From NCBI RefSeq assembly GCF_900114215.1, contig NZ_FOSG01000029.1, positions 1 to 53,785 of the forward strand: 53,785 nucleotides of DNA, read 5' to 3'. Positions 17,531 through 26,365 of this stretch are shown piece after piece (within the stretch, counting starts at the first letter, position 1; every line of letters begins with the position of its first letter). This DNA comes from Streptomyces mangrovi (lineage in GTDB: Bacteria > Actinomycetota > Actinomycetes > Streptomycetales > Streptomycetaceae). The position numbers and the translations under genes were made by a program. Below the pieces are notes generated by a model. The model was not told the origin of the DNA. It ran no database searches and was given only the letters and a program-made list of their open reading frames with translations.

Positions 17531-19315
17531 TCACACCGCGGCGGGCTTCGGCTTCTCCGGCTCGTCCGCGCCCTCGGGGCCGCCCTGTCCCATCAGTTGC
17601 CTGGGAATGGCGAACATCAGCAGGATGACCAGGGCGGACATCCCGATGAAGGCCCACATCAGCGTCTGGAAGCTCTTGGCGAAGGAGACGCCGGTGGCGT
17701 CCTCCCGATGCGCTTCCAGGACCGCGGCGACATCCTTGTCCTGCAGGACGGGGACGGACGCGCAGCTCTCCGGGGTCACCGCGACGTCCTTCTGCCGGGA
17801 CCGCTCGACCATGCAGGTCCGGTAGGCCGCGATGGCGTCGTCGGCGCGCTCCGGGGAGAGCCCCGCGGTGGCGGCCAGTTCCTTGCGCAGCTCCGGCACC
17901 TGGCCGTCGACGGCCGCCCCGGTGTTGCCCGCCAGGCCGGCGAAGAAGACGACGCTGACCAGCGCGCCGCCGATGGCGAAGCCGAGCTGGGTGTTGGTGT
18001 TGACCAGGCCGGACGCCGAGCCCGCGTCCTCGGCCGGCACCTCGGAGGTGACGACCAGGGGCAGCGGGGTGGCGACCAGGCCGAAGCCCATGCCGATCAG
18101 CAGCAGCGGCAGGGCCAGGTGCAGGGACTCGGCCCCGCTGCCGTAGTTGCCGGCGACCCAGATGAAGTCGAGCAGGCCCGCGATGAGCACCAGGGCGCCG
18201 ATCTGCATCACCTTGCGGCCGAACTTCGGCACCAGCACCATCACCGACATCGTGGCGGTGAGGAAGGCGCCGATGCAGAACGGCAGGCTGGTGAGGCCCG
18301 CGCGCATCGGGGACCAGCCCAGGCCGATCTGCATGTAGAGCATCCAGCCGATGTTGAACATGCCCACGCCGATGTAGACCGCGAGGTTCACACCGAGGCC
18401 GGAGGAGTAGCTGCGGATGCGGAACAGGTTCAGCGCGACCAGCGGCGAACTGTCCTTGCGGGTCTTGTGCTTCTGCCAGGCGATGAAGGCGCCCAGCACC
18501 GGGACCGCGGCGGCCATGGACACGAAGCCCAGGGTCGGCCAGCCCAGTTCGCGGCCCTGGAGCAGCGGGTAGATGACCATCACCAGGGCGGCGGTGCCCA
18601 GGACGACGCCGATGACGTCCAGCTTGAGCGCCTGCGGTGCCTTGGACTCACTGATCACCTTCGAGCCGTAGATCATGCCGAAGATGCCGACCGGCACGTT
18701 GATCAGGAAGATCAGCCTCCAGTCGAGGCCGAAGAGGTCCCAGGCCACCAGCAGACCGCCCGCGGAGAGGCCGATGGCGGCGGCCACGCCGCTGACGGCG
18801 CCGTGCATCGCGAAGGCGGCGCCGCGCTCCTTGGCGGTGGTGAAGGTGACGTGGATGATCGACAGCACCTGCGGCACCATGACGCCGGCGAACGCGCCCT
18901 GCGCGATGCGGGAGACCACCAGCTGCCACGGCTCCTGGGCGAGCCCAGCCGTCAGGGAGGTGATGGTGAATCCGGCGACGCCGATCAGGAAGACCTTCTT
19001 GCGGCCGTAGATGTCGCCGAGTCGTCCGCCGAGGATCAGCAGGAGGGCGAAGGCGAGCTGGTAGCCCACCATGATCCACTGGATGGCCGAATAGCCCGCC
19101 CCGAGGCTCTTCTGCATCGCGGGCGCCGCCACGTTGACGATGGTGCCGTCGAGGAAGTCCATGAACGCCGAGACCAGCAGCACCAGCAGCGCCAGCCAGC
19201 GCTTGGGGTCCGGCACGTCCTCGGCGGCCGGGGCGCCGGCGGTCGGCTCCGCGTCCGTCGCAAGAGGTGTCACCTCCTCACCGGCGGAAGAGACGTTTTC
19301 AGTCGAAATAGCCAT
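17531..19315 (-). CDS. DHA2-family MFS drug exporter (14 TM)
   Basis: 594-residue EmrB/QacA-type proton antiporter, probable exporter and self-resistance protein. After an acidic N-terminus the first helices read LALLVLLVSAFMDFLDGTIVNVA with the family's D-x-T-I-V motif, then LAFALLLILGGRLGDIYGRK. About 14 membrane segments follow. An unusual loop of about 100 residues before the last helix (about 465-560) contains two cysteines and should face outside. It lies downstream of the adenylation gene on the same strand with a 149-bp gap that carries a GCCGCTGGAGC direct repeat; nothing else was recognised there. Confidence 0.9.
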   Translation of the reverse strand: MAISTENVSSAGEEVTPLATDAEPTAGAPAAEDVPDPKRWLALLVLLVSAFMDFLDGTIVNVAAPAMQKSLGAGYSAIQWIMVGYQLAFALLLILGGRLGDIYGRKKVFLIGVAGFTITSLTAGLAQEPWQLVVSRIAQGAFAGVMVPQVLSIIHVTFTTAKERGAAFAMHGAVSGVAAAIGLSAGGLLVAWDLFGLDWRLIFLINVPVGIFGMIYGSKVISESKAPQALKLDVIGVVLGTAALVMVIYPLLQGRELGWPTLGFVSMAAAVPVLGAFIAWQKHKTRKDSSPLVALNLFRIRSYSSGLGVNLAVYIGVGMFNIGWMLYMQIGLGWSPMRAGLTSLPFCIGAFLTATMSVMVLVPKFGRKVMQIGALVLIAGLLDFIWVAGNYGSGAESLHLALPLLLIGMGFGLVATPLPLVVTSEVPAEDAGSASGLVNTNTQLGFAIGGALVSVVFFAGLAGNTGAAVDGQVPELRKELAATAGLSPERADDAIAAYRTCMVERSRQKDVAVTPESCASVPVLQDKDVAAVLEAHREDATGVSFAKSFQTLMWAFIGMSALVILLMFAIPRQLMGQGGPEGADEPEKPKPAAV

Positions 19316-19464
19316 GATGTACCTCTCTGACTATCGGGGCTTCAGGGGGTGGCGGCCCATGGCCGTAGTCATGCCTTTACGCAGTGTGGAAGAAGCCGCT
19401 GGAGCGCCGCTGGAGCGCCGCTGCGGCCGGGAACCCCTGTGCGACGGGAGCCGTTGGACCTTCC

Positions 19465-20979
19465 TCAGACGTAGACCGCCTTGGAGGTCCACTCCGGCGT
19501 GGGCAGGGCCTTGCGGTCGGTCTTTCCGTTGGCCGTGATGGGCAGTTCGGGGACCTCGACGAAGACCGCCGGGATCATCTGCTCCGGCACCCGGCCGCGC
19601 AGGTGCGCCCGCAGCGCACGCCGCTCCACGCCGTCGCCGGCCGGGACCACCCACGCCACCAGGCGCTGGTCGCCCAGGTGGCTGGTCCGTACGGCGACGG
19701 CGGCGTTGCGCACCTGCGGGTGGCCGGCCAGCACGCTCTCGACCTCGCCGGGCTCGATGCGGAAGCCGCGCAGCTTGAACTGGTCGTCGATGCGGCCGAG
19801 GAACTCCACGACGCCGTCGGGCCGCCGCCGCGCCCGGTCGCCGCTGCGGTAGAACCGGGTGCCCTTCGCCCAGGCGGGCGTGACGAACGCCCGCTCGGTG
19901 AGTTCGGGGCGCTCCCAGTACCCGCGGGCCACCCCGGCGCCGCCGATCCACAGTTCGCCGGGGGTGCCGTCGGGGACGGGCAGGCCGTCCTCACCGACGA
20001 TGCGGGCCTCGACGTTCCGCAGGGGGCGGCCGATCGGCACGGACCGGCCCAGTTCCTCGTCCGGGCCGACCCGGTGGCAGGTGGTGAAGGCGGTGGCCTC
20101 GGTCGGCCCGTAGCCGTTGACGATCCGGCAGCCGGGCACCGCGTCGCGCAGTTCGCGGACGTGGGGCGCGGACAGGACGTCGCCGCCGGCCATGACCGTG
20201 CCGACGCCCTCGAAGGCGCGGACGTCCACCTCGATCTGGCGGTGGAACAGCGCCGCCGTCAGCCAGACGAAGGTGATGCCCTCGCGGCGCAGCGTCTCAC
20301 CCAGTTCCTCGGGCTGCGTCCGGTGCGCGGGGACCATCACCAGCTCGGCCCCGTTGAGCAGCGCCCCCCAGATCTCGAACGTCGCGACGTCGAACGCCAC
20401 GTGCGCCGTCGGCAGGATCCTGTCGCCGGGGCCGAAGTCCGCGAAGTCGGGGTCGTCCGCCAGGTTGACGATGCTGTGGTGCTCCACCATGACGCCCTTG
20501 GGCCGGCCGGTGGATCCGGAGGTGTACATCAGGTAGGCCAGATCGTGCGGCCCGACTGGACCGAGGGGGGCGCGACCGCCCTCCGGCGGCGCCGCGGGCG
20601 GCGGGGGCACCGGCACCGTGGACACCCCGTGGAGGGTGAAGCGGTCCTCCTCCCCCTCCTCGCACAGCGCCACGCGCACCCCGGCGTCCTCCACCGCGGC
20701 GGCCAGCCGCCGGTCCGGCTCGTTCACGTCCACGGGCACGTAGGCCGCGCCGGCCTTGAGCACCCCGAGCATCGCCACGACGAGCCGGGGGGAGCGCTCC
20801 ATGGAGACCGCGACCCGGTCCCCGGCGCGCACCCCGGCGTCCTCGGCGAGGTGCCGCGCGACCGCCTCCGACCAGGCGTCGAGTTCCGAGTAGCTGATCC
20901 GCTCCCCTTCCGCCGAGATCGCGGCGGCGTCGGGCGCCTTCGCCGCCCAGTCGCGGAAAACCTCCGGTACCGATGTCAT
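19465..20979 (-). CDS. stand-alone NRPS adenylation domain
   Basis: 504-residue amino-acid-activating enzyme. Core motifs in order: LMYTSGSTGRPKG (A3), FDVATFEIWGALL (A4, with the Asp235-equivalent that binds an alpha-amine), NGYGPTEAT (A5), YRSGDRARRRPDG (A7), FKLRGFRIEPGEVE (A8) and NGKTDRKAL (A10 lysine). The retained Asp argues for an alpha-amino acid rather than an aryl acid; I cannot name it. ATG at 20979 follows GAGAGGAG. It is divergent from the FAD oxidoreductase and PCP genes and should load that PCP. Confidence 0.9.
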   Translation of the reverse strand: MTSVPEVFRDWAAKAPDAAAISAEGERISYSELDAWSEAVARHLAEDAGVRAGDRVAVSMERSPRLVVAMLGVLKAGAAYVPVDVNEPDRRLAAAVEDAGVRVALCEEGEEDRFTLHGVSTVPVPPPPAAPPEGGRAPLGPVGPHDLAYLMYTSGSTGRPKGVMVEHHSIVNLADDPDFADFGPGDRILPTAHVAFDVATFEIWGALLNGAELVMVPAHRTQPEELGETLRREGITFVWLTAALFHRQIEVDVRAFEGVGTVMAGGDVLSAPHVRELRDAVPGCRIVNGYGPTEATAFTTCHRVGPDEELGRSVPIGRPLRNVEARIVGEDGLPVPDGTPGELWIGGAGVARGYWERPELTERAFVTPAWAKGTRFYRSGDRARRRPDGVVEFLGRIDDQFKLRGFRIEPGEVESVLAGHPQVRNAAVAVRTSHLGDQRLVAWVVPAGDGVERRALRAHLRGRVPEQMIPAVFVEVPELPITANGKTDRKALPTPEWTSKAVYV

Positions 20980-21161
20980 CGCCGCTTCTCCTCTCGGGGG
21001 TGCTCCGGGCGCCCAGGGAACGCCGCGGTGGTCGAGCCCCGGTGGACCTCCCGCGAGAGGCGGAACGCAAGCCGCCTTCGAGGCGGCCGTGCCATGGTCG
21101 CGCTCCGCCGGTCGGAAGAGGGCCGGGAACCGGCCAGACCGGCCAGAAAGGAAGGCCCGGC
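20980..21161. promoter_or_regulatory. divergent promoter region, A-domain / FAD gene
   Basis: 182-bp spacer between oppositely transcribed genes; it should hold both promoters and the ribosome site AAAGGAAGG for the right-hand gene. No clear operator was seen. Confidence 0.4.
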
Positions 21162-22352
21162 ATGTACGACGTCATCGTGGTGGGCGCCCGTGTCGCGGGC
21201 GCCTCCACAGCCCTGCGCTTCGCGCGGGCCGGCTACAGCGTGCTGCTCCTCGATCGGGCGCGCTTCCCGAGCGACACTCTCTCGACGCACTACATCCACC
21301 AGCCCGGAGTGGCCCGCCTGGCGCGCTGGGGGGTCCTGGACGCCGTACGGGCCTCCGGGTGCCCCCCTCTGGAGCGCAGCGTCTACGAGGTCGGCGACGT
21401 CCGGCTGGACGGCTGCTCGGCGCCCTCCGACGGGTACCGGACGGCGTACGCGCCGCGCCGGCAGGTCCTGGACCAGATCCTCGTCGACGCCGCGGTGGCC
21501 GCCGGGGCGGAGTTCCGCGACAACTGCTCCGTCTCCGGACCCCTGTTCGAGGGCGACCGGGTGGCCGGCGTCCTGTGCCGTACGGCGGGCGGGACGCGGA
21601 CACGGGAGCGGGCCCGGCTGGTGGTGGGCGCCGACGGCATGCGGTCGGCGTTCGCCCGGGGCGTGGGCGCGGAGTTCACCGTCCACGACCCGCTCCAGAC
21701 CTGCATCTACTACACGTACTGGCAGGGATTGCGGGCCGACTTCGAGCTGTACGAGCGGCCCGGCCGGTGGATCGGCGCGATCCCCACCAACGACGGGGCC
21801 ACGCTGATCGCCGCGTACTTTCCCCAGGCGGAGTTCCGGCGGGTGCGCGGCGACGCGCTGTCGCACTACCTGGAGAACATCCGCACCACGGCGCCGGACC
21901 TGTACGGGCGGGCCGTCGCGGGCGAGCGCGTCGAGCGGCTGCGCGGCACGGGCGACCAGCAGAACTTCTTCCGGCGGGCGAGCGGCCCCGGCTGGGCGCT
22001 GGTGGGCGACGCCGCGCACCACAAGGACTCCATCACCGCCCGCGGCATCAGCGACGCCTTCCTCCAGACCGACCTGCTGGCCGACTGCGTCGGCGAGGGG
22101 CTGCACGACCCCGCGCGGCTGGACGAGGCCCTGCGCCGGTACGCCGACCGGCACCAGGAGGAACTCTTCGAGGGGTACCGGAACACGTTGTTCGTGAGCC
22201 GGCTGGAGGTCACTCCCGAACGGCTGGCCATGCTGCGCGCGGTGCGGACCTCGGCCTCCCTGACCTCGCGCTACTTCGCCGCCGCGGCCGGCGGCATGTC
22301 CACCGATGAGCTGTACGACGACGAGCTCCTCGACCTGCTGGCCGCGGCCTGA
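21162..22352 (+). CDS. FAD-dependent oxidoreductase / monooxygenase
   Basis: 396-residue group A flavoprotein. It has the Rossmann GxGxxG-type region as VIVVGARVAGASTALRFARAG, the second FAD motif in LVVGADGMRSAF, and the third as WALVGDAAHHKDSITARGISDAF. The shape is that of hydroxylases and dehydrogenases working on carrier-bound or free small acids, not the large aromatic hydroxylases. It is followed by a PCP and a KASIII-like gene in one operon, so an aminoacyl-S-PCP is the likeliest substrate. ATG at 21162 is preceded by AAAGGAAGG. Confidence 0.86.
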   Translation: MYDVIVVGARVAGASTALRFARAGYSVLLLDRARFPSDTLSTHYIHQPGVARLARWGVLDAVRASGCPPLERSVYEVGDVRLDGCSAPSDGYRTAYAPRRQVLDQILVDAAVAAGAEFRDNCSVSGPLFEGDRVAGVLCRTAGGTRTRERARLVVGADGMRSAFARGVGAEFTVHDPLQTCIYYTYWQGLRADFELYERPGRWIGAIPTNDGATLIAAYFPQAEFRRVRGDALSHYLENIRTTAPDLYGRAVAGERVERLRGTGDQQNFFRRASGPGWALVGDAAHHKDSITARGISDAFLQTDLLADCVGEGLHDPARLDEALRRYADRHQEELFEGYRNTLFVSRLEVTPERLAMLRAVRTSASLTSRYFAAAAGGMSTDELYDDELLDLLAAA

Positions 22353-22426
22353 CACGCGGAAGGCCCGCCTCCCCCCACCACACCCCCCATACAGCCCCCC
22401 CACGAAGGAAACCACGGAGGCATCAG

Positions 22427-22723
22427 ATGATCACCAACGAACGCGAGATGTGCGAGCTGTTCGCCGAGGTCCTCGGGATACCCGAGGTCGAGGCCCAGGA
22501 CGACTTCTTCGACCTGGGCGGCCACTCGCTGCTGGCGGCCCAGCTGGTCCGGCGCATCCACGGCAGGTTCGGCGTCATGCTCCCCTCCCGGCGCGTCTAC
22601 CGCGCGCCCACGGCCGAGGCGCTCGTCCGGGAGCTGAACGCGGCCGCGCCCGCTGCCATGGTCACGGCCACGAACACGGCCGCAGCAGCCACCGCCACCG
22701 CCACCGCCACGAAGGAGAACTGA
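22427..22723 (+). CDS. peptidyl carrier protein
   Basis: 98-residue stand-alone carrier protein with the phosphopantetheine serine in FFDLGGHSLLAAQLV (about S43). The last ~25 residues are a run of Ala and Thr ending KEN, not needed for the carrier fold. It is preceded by GGAGG. The stop is one base from the start of the next gene, so translation is coupled to the KASIII-like transferase. It probably receives the amino acid from the divergent A domain. Confidence 0.93.
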   Translation: MITNEREMCELFAEVLGIPEVEAQDDFFDLGGHSLLAAQLVRRIHGRFGVMLPSRRVYRAPTAEALVRELNAAAPAAMVTATNTAAAATATATATKEN

Positions 22724-22724
22724 C

Positions 22725-23768
22725 ATGCGCTGGAACGACCTGTACATCGCCGGTGTGGGCAGCTACCTGCCCGAGCAGGTGGAGACCGCCGACGAGGCGA
22801 TCGCCGCGGGCCGCTACACCTCCAAGAAGAAGGCCGTGAACGGCTACCGCGCCGTCCGGGTGGCGGCGCCGGGTGAGATCGGCCCGATGATGGCGGCGAA
22901 GGCCGGCCGGCAGGCGGTGGAGAGATCCGGGCACGATCCCGAGGAGTTCGGGCTGGTGCTGCACAGCTACCTGGGGCACCCGGGACTCGACATGTGGACC
23001 CCGGCCAGCTACGTCCAGCGTGAGACCGTGGGCGGCAGCGGACCGGCCTACGAGATCAAGCAGGGCTGCAACGGCATGCTGGCCGCCCTGGAGCTGGGCG
23101 GCTCGTTCGTCACCGGCCGCCCGGACGTCACCGCGGCCCTCGTCACCGCGGGCGACGCCTTCCGCATGCCCTACATCGACCGGTGGGGCACCGACGAGCA
23201 GACCGTCGAGGGCGACGGCGCGGCCGCGTTCGTGCTCTCCAGCCGGGGCGGCTTCGCCCGGGTGCGCTCGACCTTCTCCATCGGCGACTCCTCCCTGGAG
23301 TCGATGGGCCGCAGCGGCGCCGCGTGGACGGACGTCCCCTTCCCCGGCGGCGAGACCATCCGCGTCAGCGCCCGCAAGCGCGACTACCTGCTGGCGGAGG
23401 ACCTGGAGCTGGACGGCGCGATCGAGAAGATCGCGGGCAATGTGAAGTACTCCCTGGAACACGCGCTCAAGGAGGCGGAGGTGGAGTCGGCCGACATCCG
23501 TTTCTTCCTCCACCAGCACATCGCCGAGTCGATCGCGACCCACGCCATCTACGGCCTGCTGGGCGTCGACCGGGCCACCTCGACCTTCGACTGGGGCCTG
23601 GACCTGGGAATGGTCGGCACGGCCGACCCGGTCCTCGGCCTGGACCACGTCATCGCGACGCGCTCCCCCAGGCCCGGCGACATCGCCGTCCTCCAGGGCG
23701 CGGGCGCCGGCTACGTCTGGTCGGTGGCGGTGCTGGAGTTTCTGGAGACCCCGCACTGGGCGGCGTGA
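22725..23768 (+). CDS. KASIII-like acyltransferase 2 (active-site Cys)
   Basis: 347-residue thiolase-fold protein with C115 in KQGCNGMLAA and histidines in FFLHQHIAES (H263, H265). The FabH asparagine region reads DLGMVGTADPV, so an acidic residue replaces Asn as in CerJ-like acyltransferases. Coupled to the PCP gene, it is a good candidate to move the PCP-bound acyl group to an oxygen or the amine of the aminosugar. It ends the operon at a strong hairpin. Confidence 0.86.
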   Translation: MRWNDLYIAGVGSYLPEQVETADEAIAAGRYTSKKKAVNGYRAVRVAAPGEIGPMMAAKAGRQAVERSGHDPEEFGLVLHSYLGHPGLDMWTPASYVQRETVGGSGPAYEIKQGCNGMLAALELGGSFVTGRPDVTAALVTAGDAFRMPYIDRWGTDEQTVEGDGAAAFVLSSRGGFARVRSTFSIGDSSLESMGRSGAAWTDVPFPGGETIRVSARKRDYLLAEDLELDGAIEKIAGNVKYSLEHALKEAEVESADIRFFLHQHIAESIATHAIYGLLGVDRATSTFDWGLDLGMVGTADPVLGLDHVIATRSPRPGDIAVLQGAGAGYVWSVAVLEFLETPHWAA

Positions 23769-23781
23769 CGCCCGACGGGTA

Positions 23782-23834
23782 CACGGCGGAGCGCCCGCCG
23801 GCGAGTGGTTCTCGCCGGCGGGCGCTCCGCCGTG
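23782..23834. terminator. bidirectional terminator
   Basis: Perfect 24-bp inverted repeat starting CACGGCGGAGCGCCC, loop TGGTT. It sits between the convergent KASIII-like and acyl-CoA racemase genes. Confidence 0.85.
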
Positions 23835-23880
23835 CGGTGCCTGCGCCGTGCGGGCGGCCCGCGGTGGTGCGTACGCGGTG

Positions 23881-24891
23881 TCAGCACGGCTGCGCCGGAG
23901 TCCGGCTGAAGCGCGGCGCGGGCGCGGTCGGGCCGCTGCCGCGGGCCCGGTGGTGCGGATGGGAGGCCGCCTCCTCCACGGTGAGCACCGGGGTGGCGCA
24001 CGCCTCGGTCCCGGCGAAGCGGGCCGTCCAGGTGTCGCGGTCGTACCGGGCGAAACACTCCTCGAACAGCCTTTGCAGAAAAGGCCAGTTGGCGGTGTCG
24101 TCGCGGTCCGGAAGCGATCCGGGATCGAGGCCGAGCCCGTCCAGCAGGGCGGTGTAGAAGCGCTCCTCCAGTGCCCCGACGGCCATGTGGCGGCCGTCGG
24201 CGCACTCGTAGCAGCGGTAGAAGGGGGCGCCGCCGTCGAGCAGGTTCGTCCCGCGCTCATGGCTCCACTGGCCGCTTCCGGCCATGCCCACCAGCATGCC
24301 GAGCATCGCGCCGACGCCGTCCACGATCGACGCGTCGACGGTCTGCCCGAGACCGGAGGCCTCGCGTTCGCGCAGCGCCGCCAGCACCCCGACGACCAGC
24401 AGCATCCCGCCGCCGCCGAAGTCCCCCAGCAGGTTCACCGGGGGAACGGGCGGCCCGCCGGCCCGCCCGATCGCGTGCAGGGCCCCGGTCAGGGCCAGGT
24501 AGTTGATGTCGTGGCCGGGCTCCCGCGCGAGCGGCCCCTCCTGGCCCCAGCCGGTCATCCGCGCGTACACCAGGGCGGGGTTGCGCGCGCGGCAGTCCCC
24601 GGGGCCGATCCCCAGCCGCTCGGCGACCCCGGGCCGGAAACCCTCGACGAGCACGTCGGCCGTCTCCACCAGCGACAGCAGTTCCGCCACGCCCCGGGGG
24701 TCCTTCAGATCCAGCGCGAGCGACCGCCGCCCGCGGTCCAGCACCACGTGCCAGTCCGGGAACGAGCGGCGGCCGTCGGCCCGGTCGACGCGTACGACGT
24801 CCGCGCCGAGGTCGGCGAGCATCATGCAGGCGAAGGGCGCGGGCCCGATCGCGGCGAGCTCCACGACCCTCAGCCCCTCCAGAGGGCCCAT
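23881..24891 (-). CDS. CaiB/BaiF family, alpha-methylacyl-CoA racemase-like
   Basis: 336-residue class III CoA-transferase fold. It begins PLEGLRVVELAAIGPAPFACMMLADLGADVVRVD and carries the histidine in PGHDINYLALTG and the aspartate in NLLGDFGGGG that form the catalytic pair of alpha-methylacyl-CoA racemase. Such enzymes invert the 2-methyl centre of branched acyl-CoAs. This fits a branched acyl group on the product, but a CoA-transferase role is not excluded. The ATG at 24891 is used; a GTG at 24894 is directly before it. It begins 7 bp after the P450 stop and is co-transcribed with it. Confidence 0.82.
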   Translation of the reverse strand: MGPLEGLRVVELAAIGPAPFACMMLADLGADVVRVDRADGRRSFPDWHVVLDRGRRSLALDLKDPRGVAELLSLVETADVLVEGFRPGVAERLGIGPGDCRARNPALVYARMTGWGQEGPLAREPGHDINYLALTGALHAIGRAGGPPVPPVNLLGDFGGGGMLLVVGVLAALREREASGLGQTVDASIVDGVGAMLGMLVGMAGSGQWSHERGTNLLDGGAPFYRCYECADGRHMAVGALEERFYTALLDGLGLDPGSLPDRDDTANWPFLQRLFEECFARYDRDTWTARFAGTEACATPVLTVEEAASHPHHRARGSGPTAPAPRFSRTPAQPC

Positions 24892-24898
24892 CACCGGC

Positions 24899-26122
24899 TC
24901 ACTCGTCCCAGGCGACCGGGAGTCCCCACAGGCCGTAGATGATCGCGCGCTCCTTGGAGCGGATCTCCTGGAAGGGCTTGGCCAGCCGCAGGGTCGGGAT
25001 GCGCTCGAAGAGCCTGCCCCACACCAGCTGGAGCTCCAGCCGGGCCAGGTCCGCTCCGATGCAGTGGTGCAGGCCGTGACCGAAGCCGAAGTGGCGGCGG
25101 TTGCCCCGGGCGAGGATCAGCTCGTCGGGGTTGTCGAACACCTCGGCGTCGCGGTTGGCGGTCAGACCGAGGCAGAGGATGCCGTCACCCTTGCGGATGG
25201 TGGCGCCGGCCAGCTCGATGTCGTCGGTGGCCACGCGCGGCACGGCCGCGTCGCCGATGGTCAGGTAGCGGACCAGCTCCTCGACCGCCGGGCCGATCAG
25301 CTCGGGGTCGGCCTTCAGCTGCTCCAGCTGCTCGGGGTGCTCCAGCAGGCAGGCGGTGCCCAGCGAGATCATGCTGGCGGTGGTCTCGTGCCCGCCGTTC
25401 ATCAGCAGCCGGCACAGGTTGACCAGATCGCGGGCCTCGTACTCCTCGCCCGACTCGCGGTACTCGGCGATCGCCCGGCTGAGCAGGTCGTCGCCGGGCT
25501 CCTTCTCCTTCTTGGCCACCAGGTCGAACAGGTAGTTGTTGACGTCCACCAGGGCGGCCTGGCGCTCGGCCATGGTCGCGGTGCCGCCCAGCAGGGTGGT
25601 GCCGTTGACCTGGAAGAACTCATGATCCTCGTAGGGGATGCCGAGCAGCAGGCAGATCACCGTCATCGGCACCGGCAGGGAGAGGGCGTGGTGCATGTCC
25701 ACGCCGGGGCCCTGCTCGATCATCGCGTCGATCGCCTCGTCGACGATCTTCTCGATCTGCGGGCGCAGCATCTGCACACGCCGGTTGGTGAAGGTGACGG
25801 CGGCCTTGCGGCGGACCTTGGTGTGCTCGGGCGGGTCGTAACCGATGAAGGACGTCTCGGTGCGGAACTCCGGCGGGGCGTCGAAGTAGAAGGGGAAGTT
25901 CGCCTCCTTGCGCGAGGCGCTGGTGCGCGGGTCGGTCAGCAGCTGGCGCATGTTCTCGTGCCCGGTGACCGCCCAGACCTTCAGTCCGGTCGTGAGCGGG
26001 ACCTGCTTCACGGGCTCGTCGGCGAACTGCGCGTACTGCTCGGGCTGGGAGAACGGGCACTTCCGCTCGTAGGGGAAGGTCTCCTCCGCTGCCGCACCGG
26101 TCTGTTCGGCTTGTGTGCTCAT
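24899..26122 (-). CDS. cytochrome P450 (1)
   Basis: 407-residue bacterial class P450. It has the I-helix as LLMNGGHETTASM (acid-alcohol pair E-T), ExxR in EELVRYL, and the haem-cysteine loop FGFGHGLHHCIG. ATG at 26122 follows GAGGAGGG. It needs a ferredoxin from elsewhere; none is in the window. It likely hydroxylates or epoxidises the polyketide or an acyl side chain, the latter suggested by the adjacent racemase. Confidence 0.94.
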   Translation of the reverse strand: MSTQAEQTGAAAEETFPYERKCPFSQPEQYAQFADEPVKQVPLTTGLKVWAVTGHENMRQLLTDPRTSASRKEANFPFYFDAPPEFRTETSFIGYDPPEHTKVRRKAAVTFTNRRVQMLRPQIEKIVDEAIDAMIEQGPGVDMHHALSLPVPMTVICLLLGIPYEDHEFFQVNGTTLLGGTATMAERQAALVDVNNYLFDLVAKKEKEPGDDLLSRAIAEYRESGEEYEARDLVNLCRLLMNGGHETTASMISLGTACLLEHPEQLEQLKADPELIGPAVEELVRYLTIGDAAVPRVATDDIELAGATIRKGDGILCLGLTANRDAEVFDNPDELILARGNRRHFGFGHGLHHCIGADLARLELQLVWGRLFERIPTLRLAKPFQEIRSKERAIIYGLWGLPVAWDE

Positions 26123-26295
26123 CGCTGGTCCCTCCTCGTCAGGACGGCTGCGACGCTGACACCCGCCTCTGGAGAGAGGCATGAACAGGGCTCGAACCCC
26201 CCTTCCTCCGCCCCGGGCGCTGTTCGACCCGGTCTCTAGGCCGCGTCCGTAGCGTGCGGCCCGTCCGGTGGAGCGGCTCGTCCCGGCCCGGCCGG

Positions 26296-26349
26296 CCAGT
26301 CAAGCCAGTCAAGCCAGTCAAACCAGCCCAGCCAGCCCAGCCAGCCCAG
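26296..26349. repeat. 9-bp tandem repeat x6
   Basis: Six 9-bp units, three CCAGTCAAG-type then three CCAGCCCAG, ending just before the epoxide hydrolase ribosome site (GGAGG). They lie in the 243-bp divergent spacer between P450 1 and the hydrolase; no promoter was confidently identified there. Confidence 0.85.
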
Positions 26350-26365
26350 CCCTGGAGGAACGCCG

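Noticed and set aside
17252..19330. 692-residue plus-strand frame opposite the DHA2 exporter
   Set aside because: His/Gln/Asp/Gly-rich composition typical of antisense frames; the exporter frame has clear membrane helices and family motifs.
19465..23768. Assignment of the A-domain cassette as proline-to-pyrrole pathway
   Set aside because: The dehydrogenase is not in this cassette; the gene here is a group A flavoprotein, and the specificity residues I can read do not clearly match proline.
26296..26349. Possible CRISPR-like repeat array
   Set aside because: Units are 9 bp and contiguous with no spacers; simple tandem repeats.
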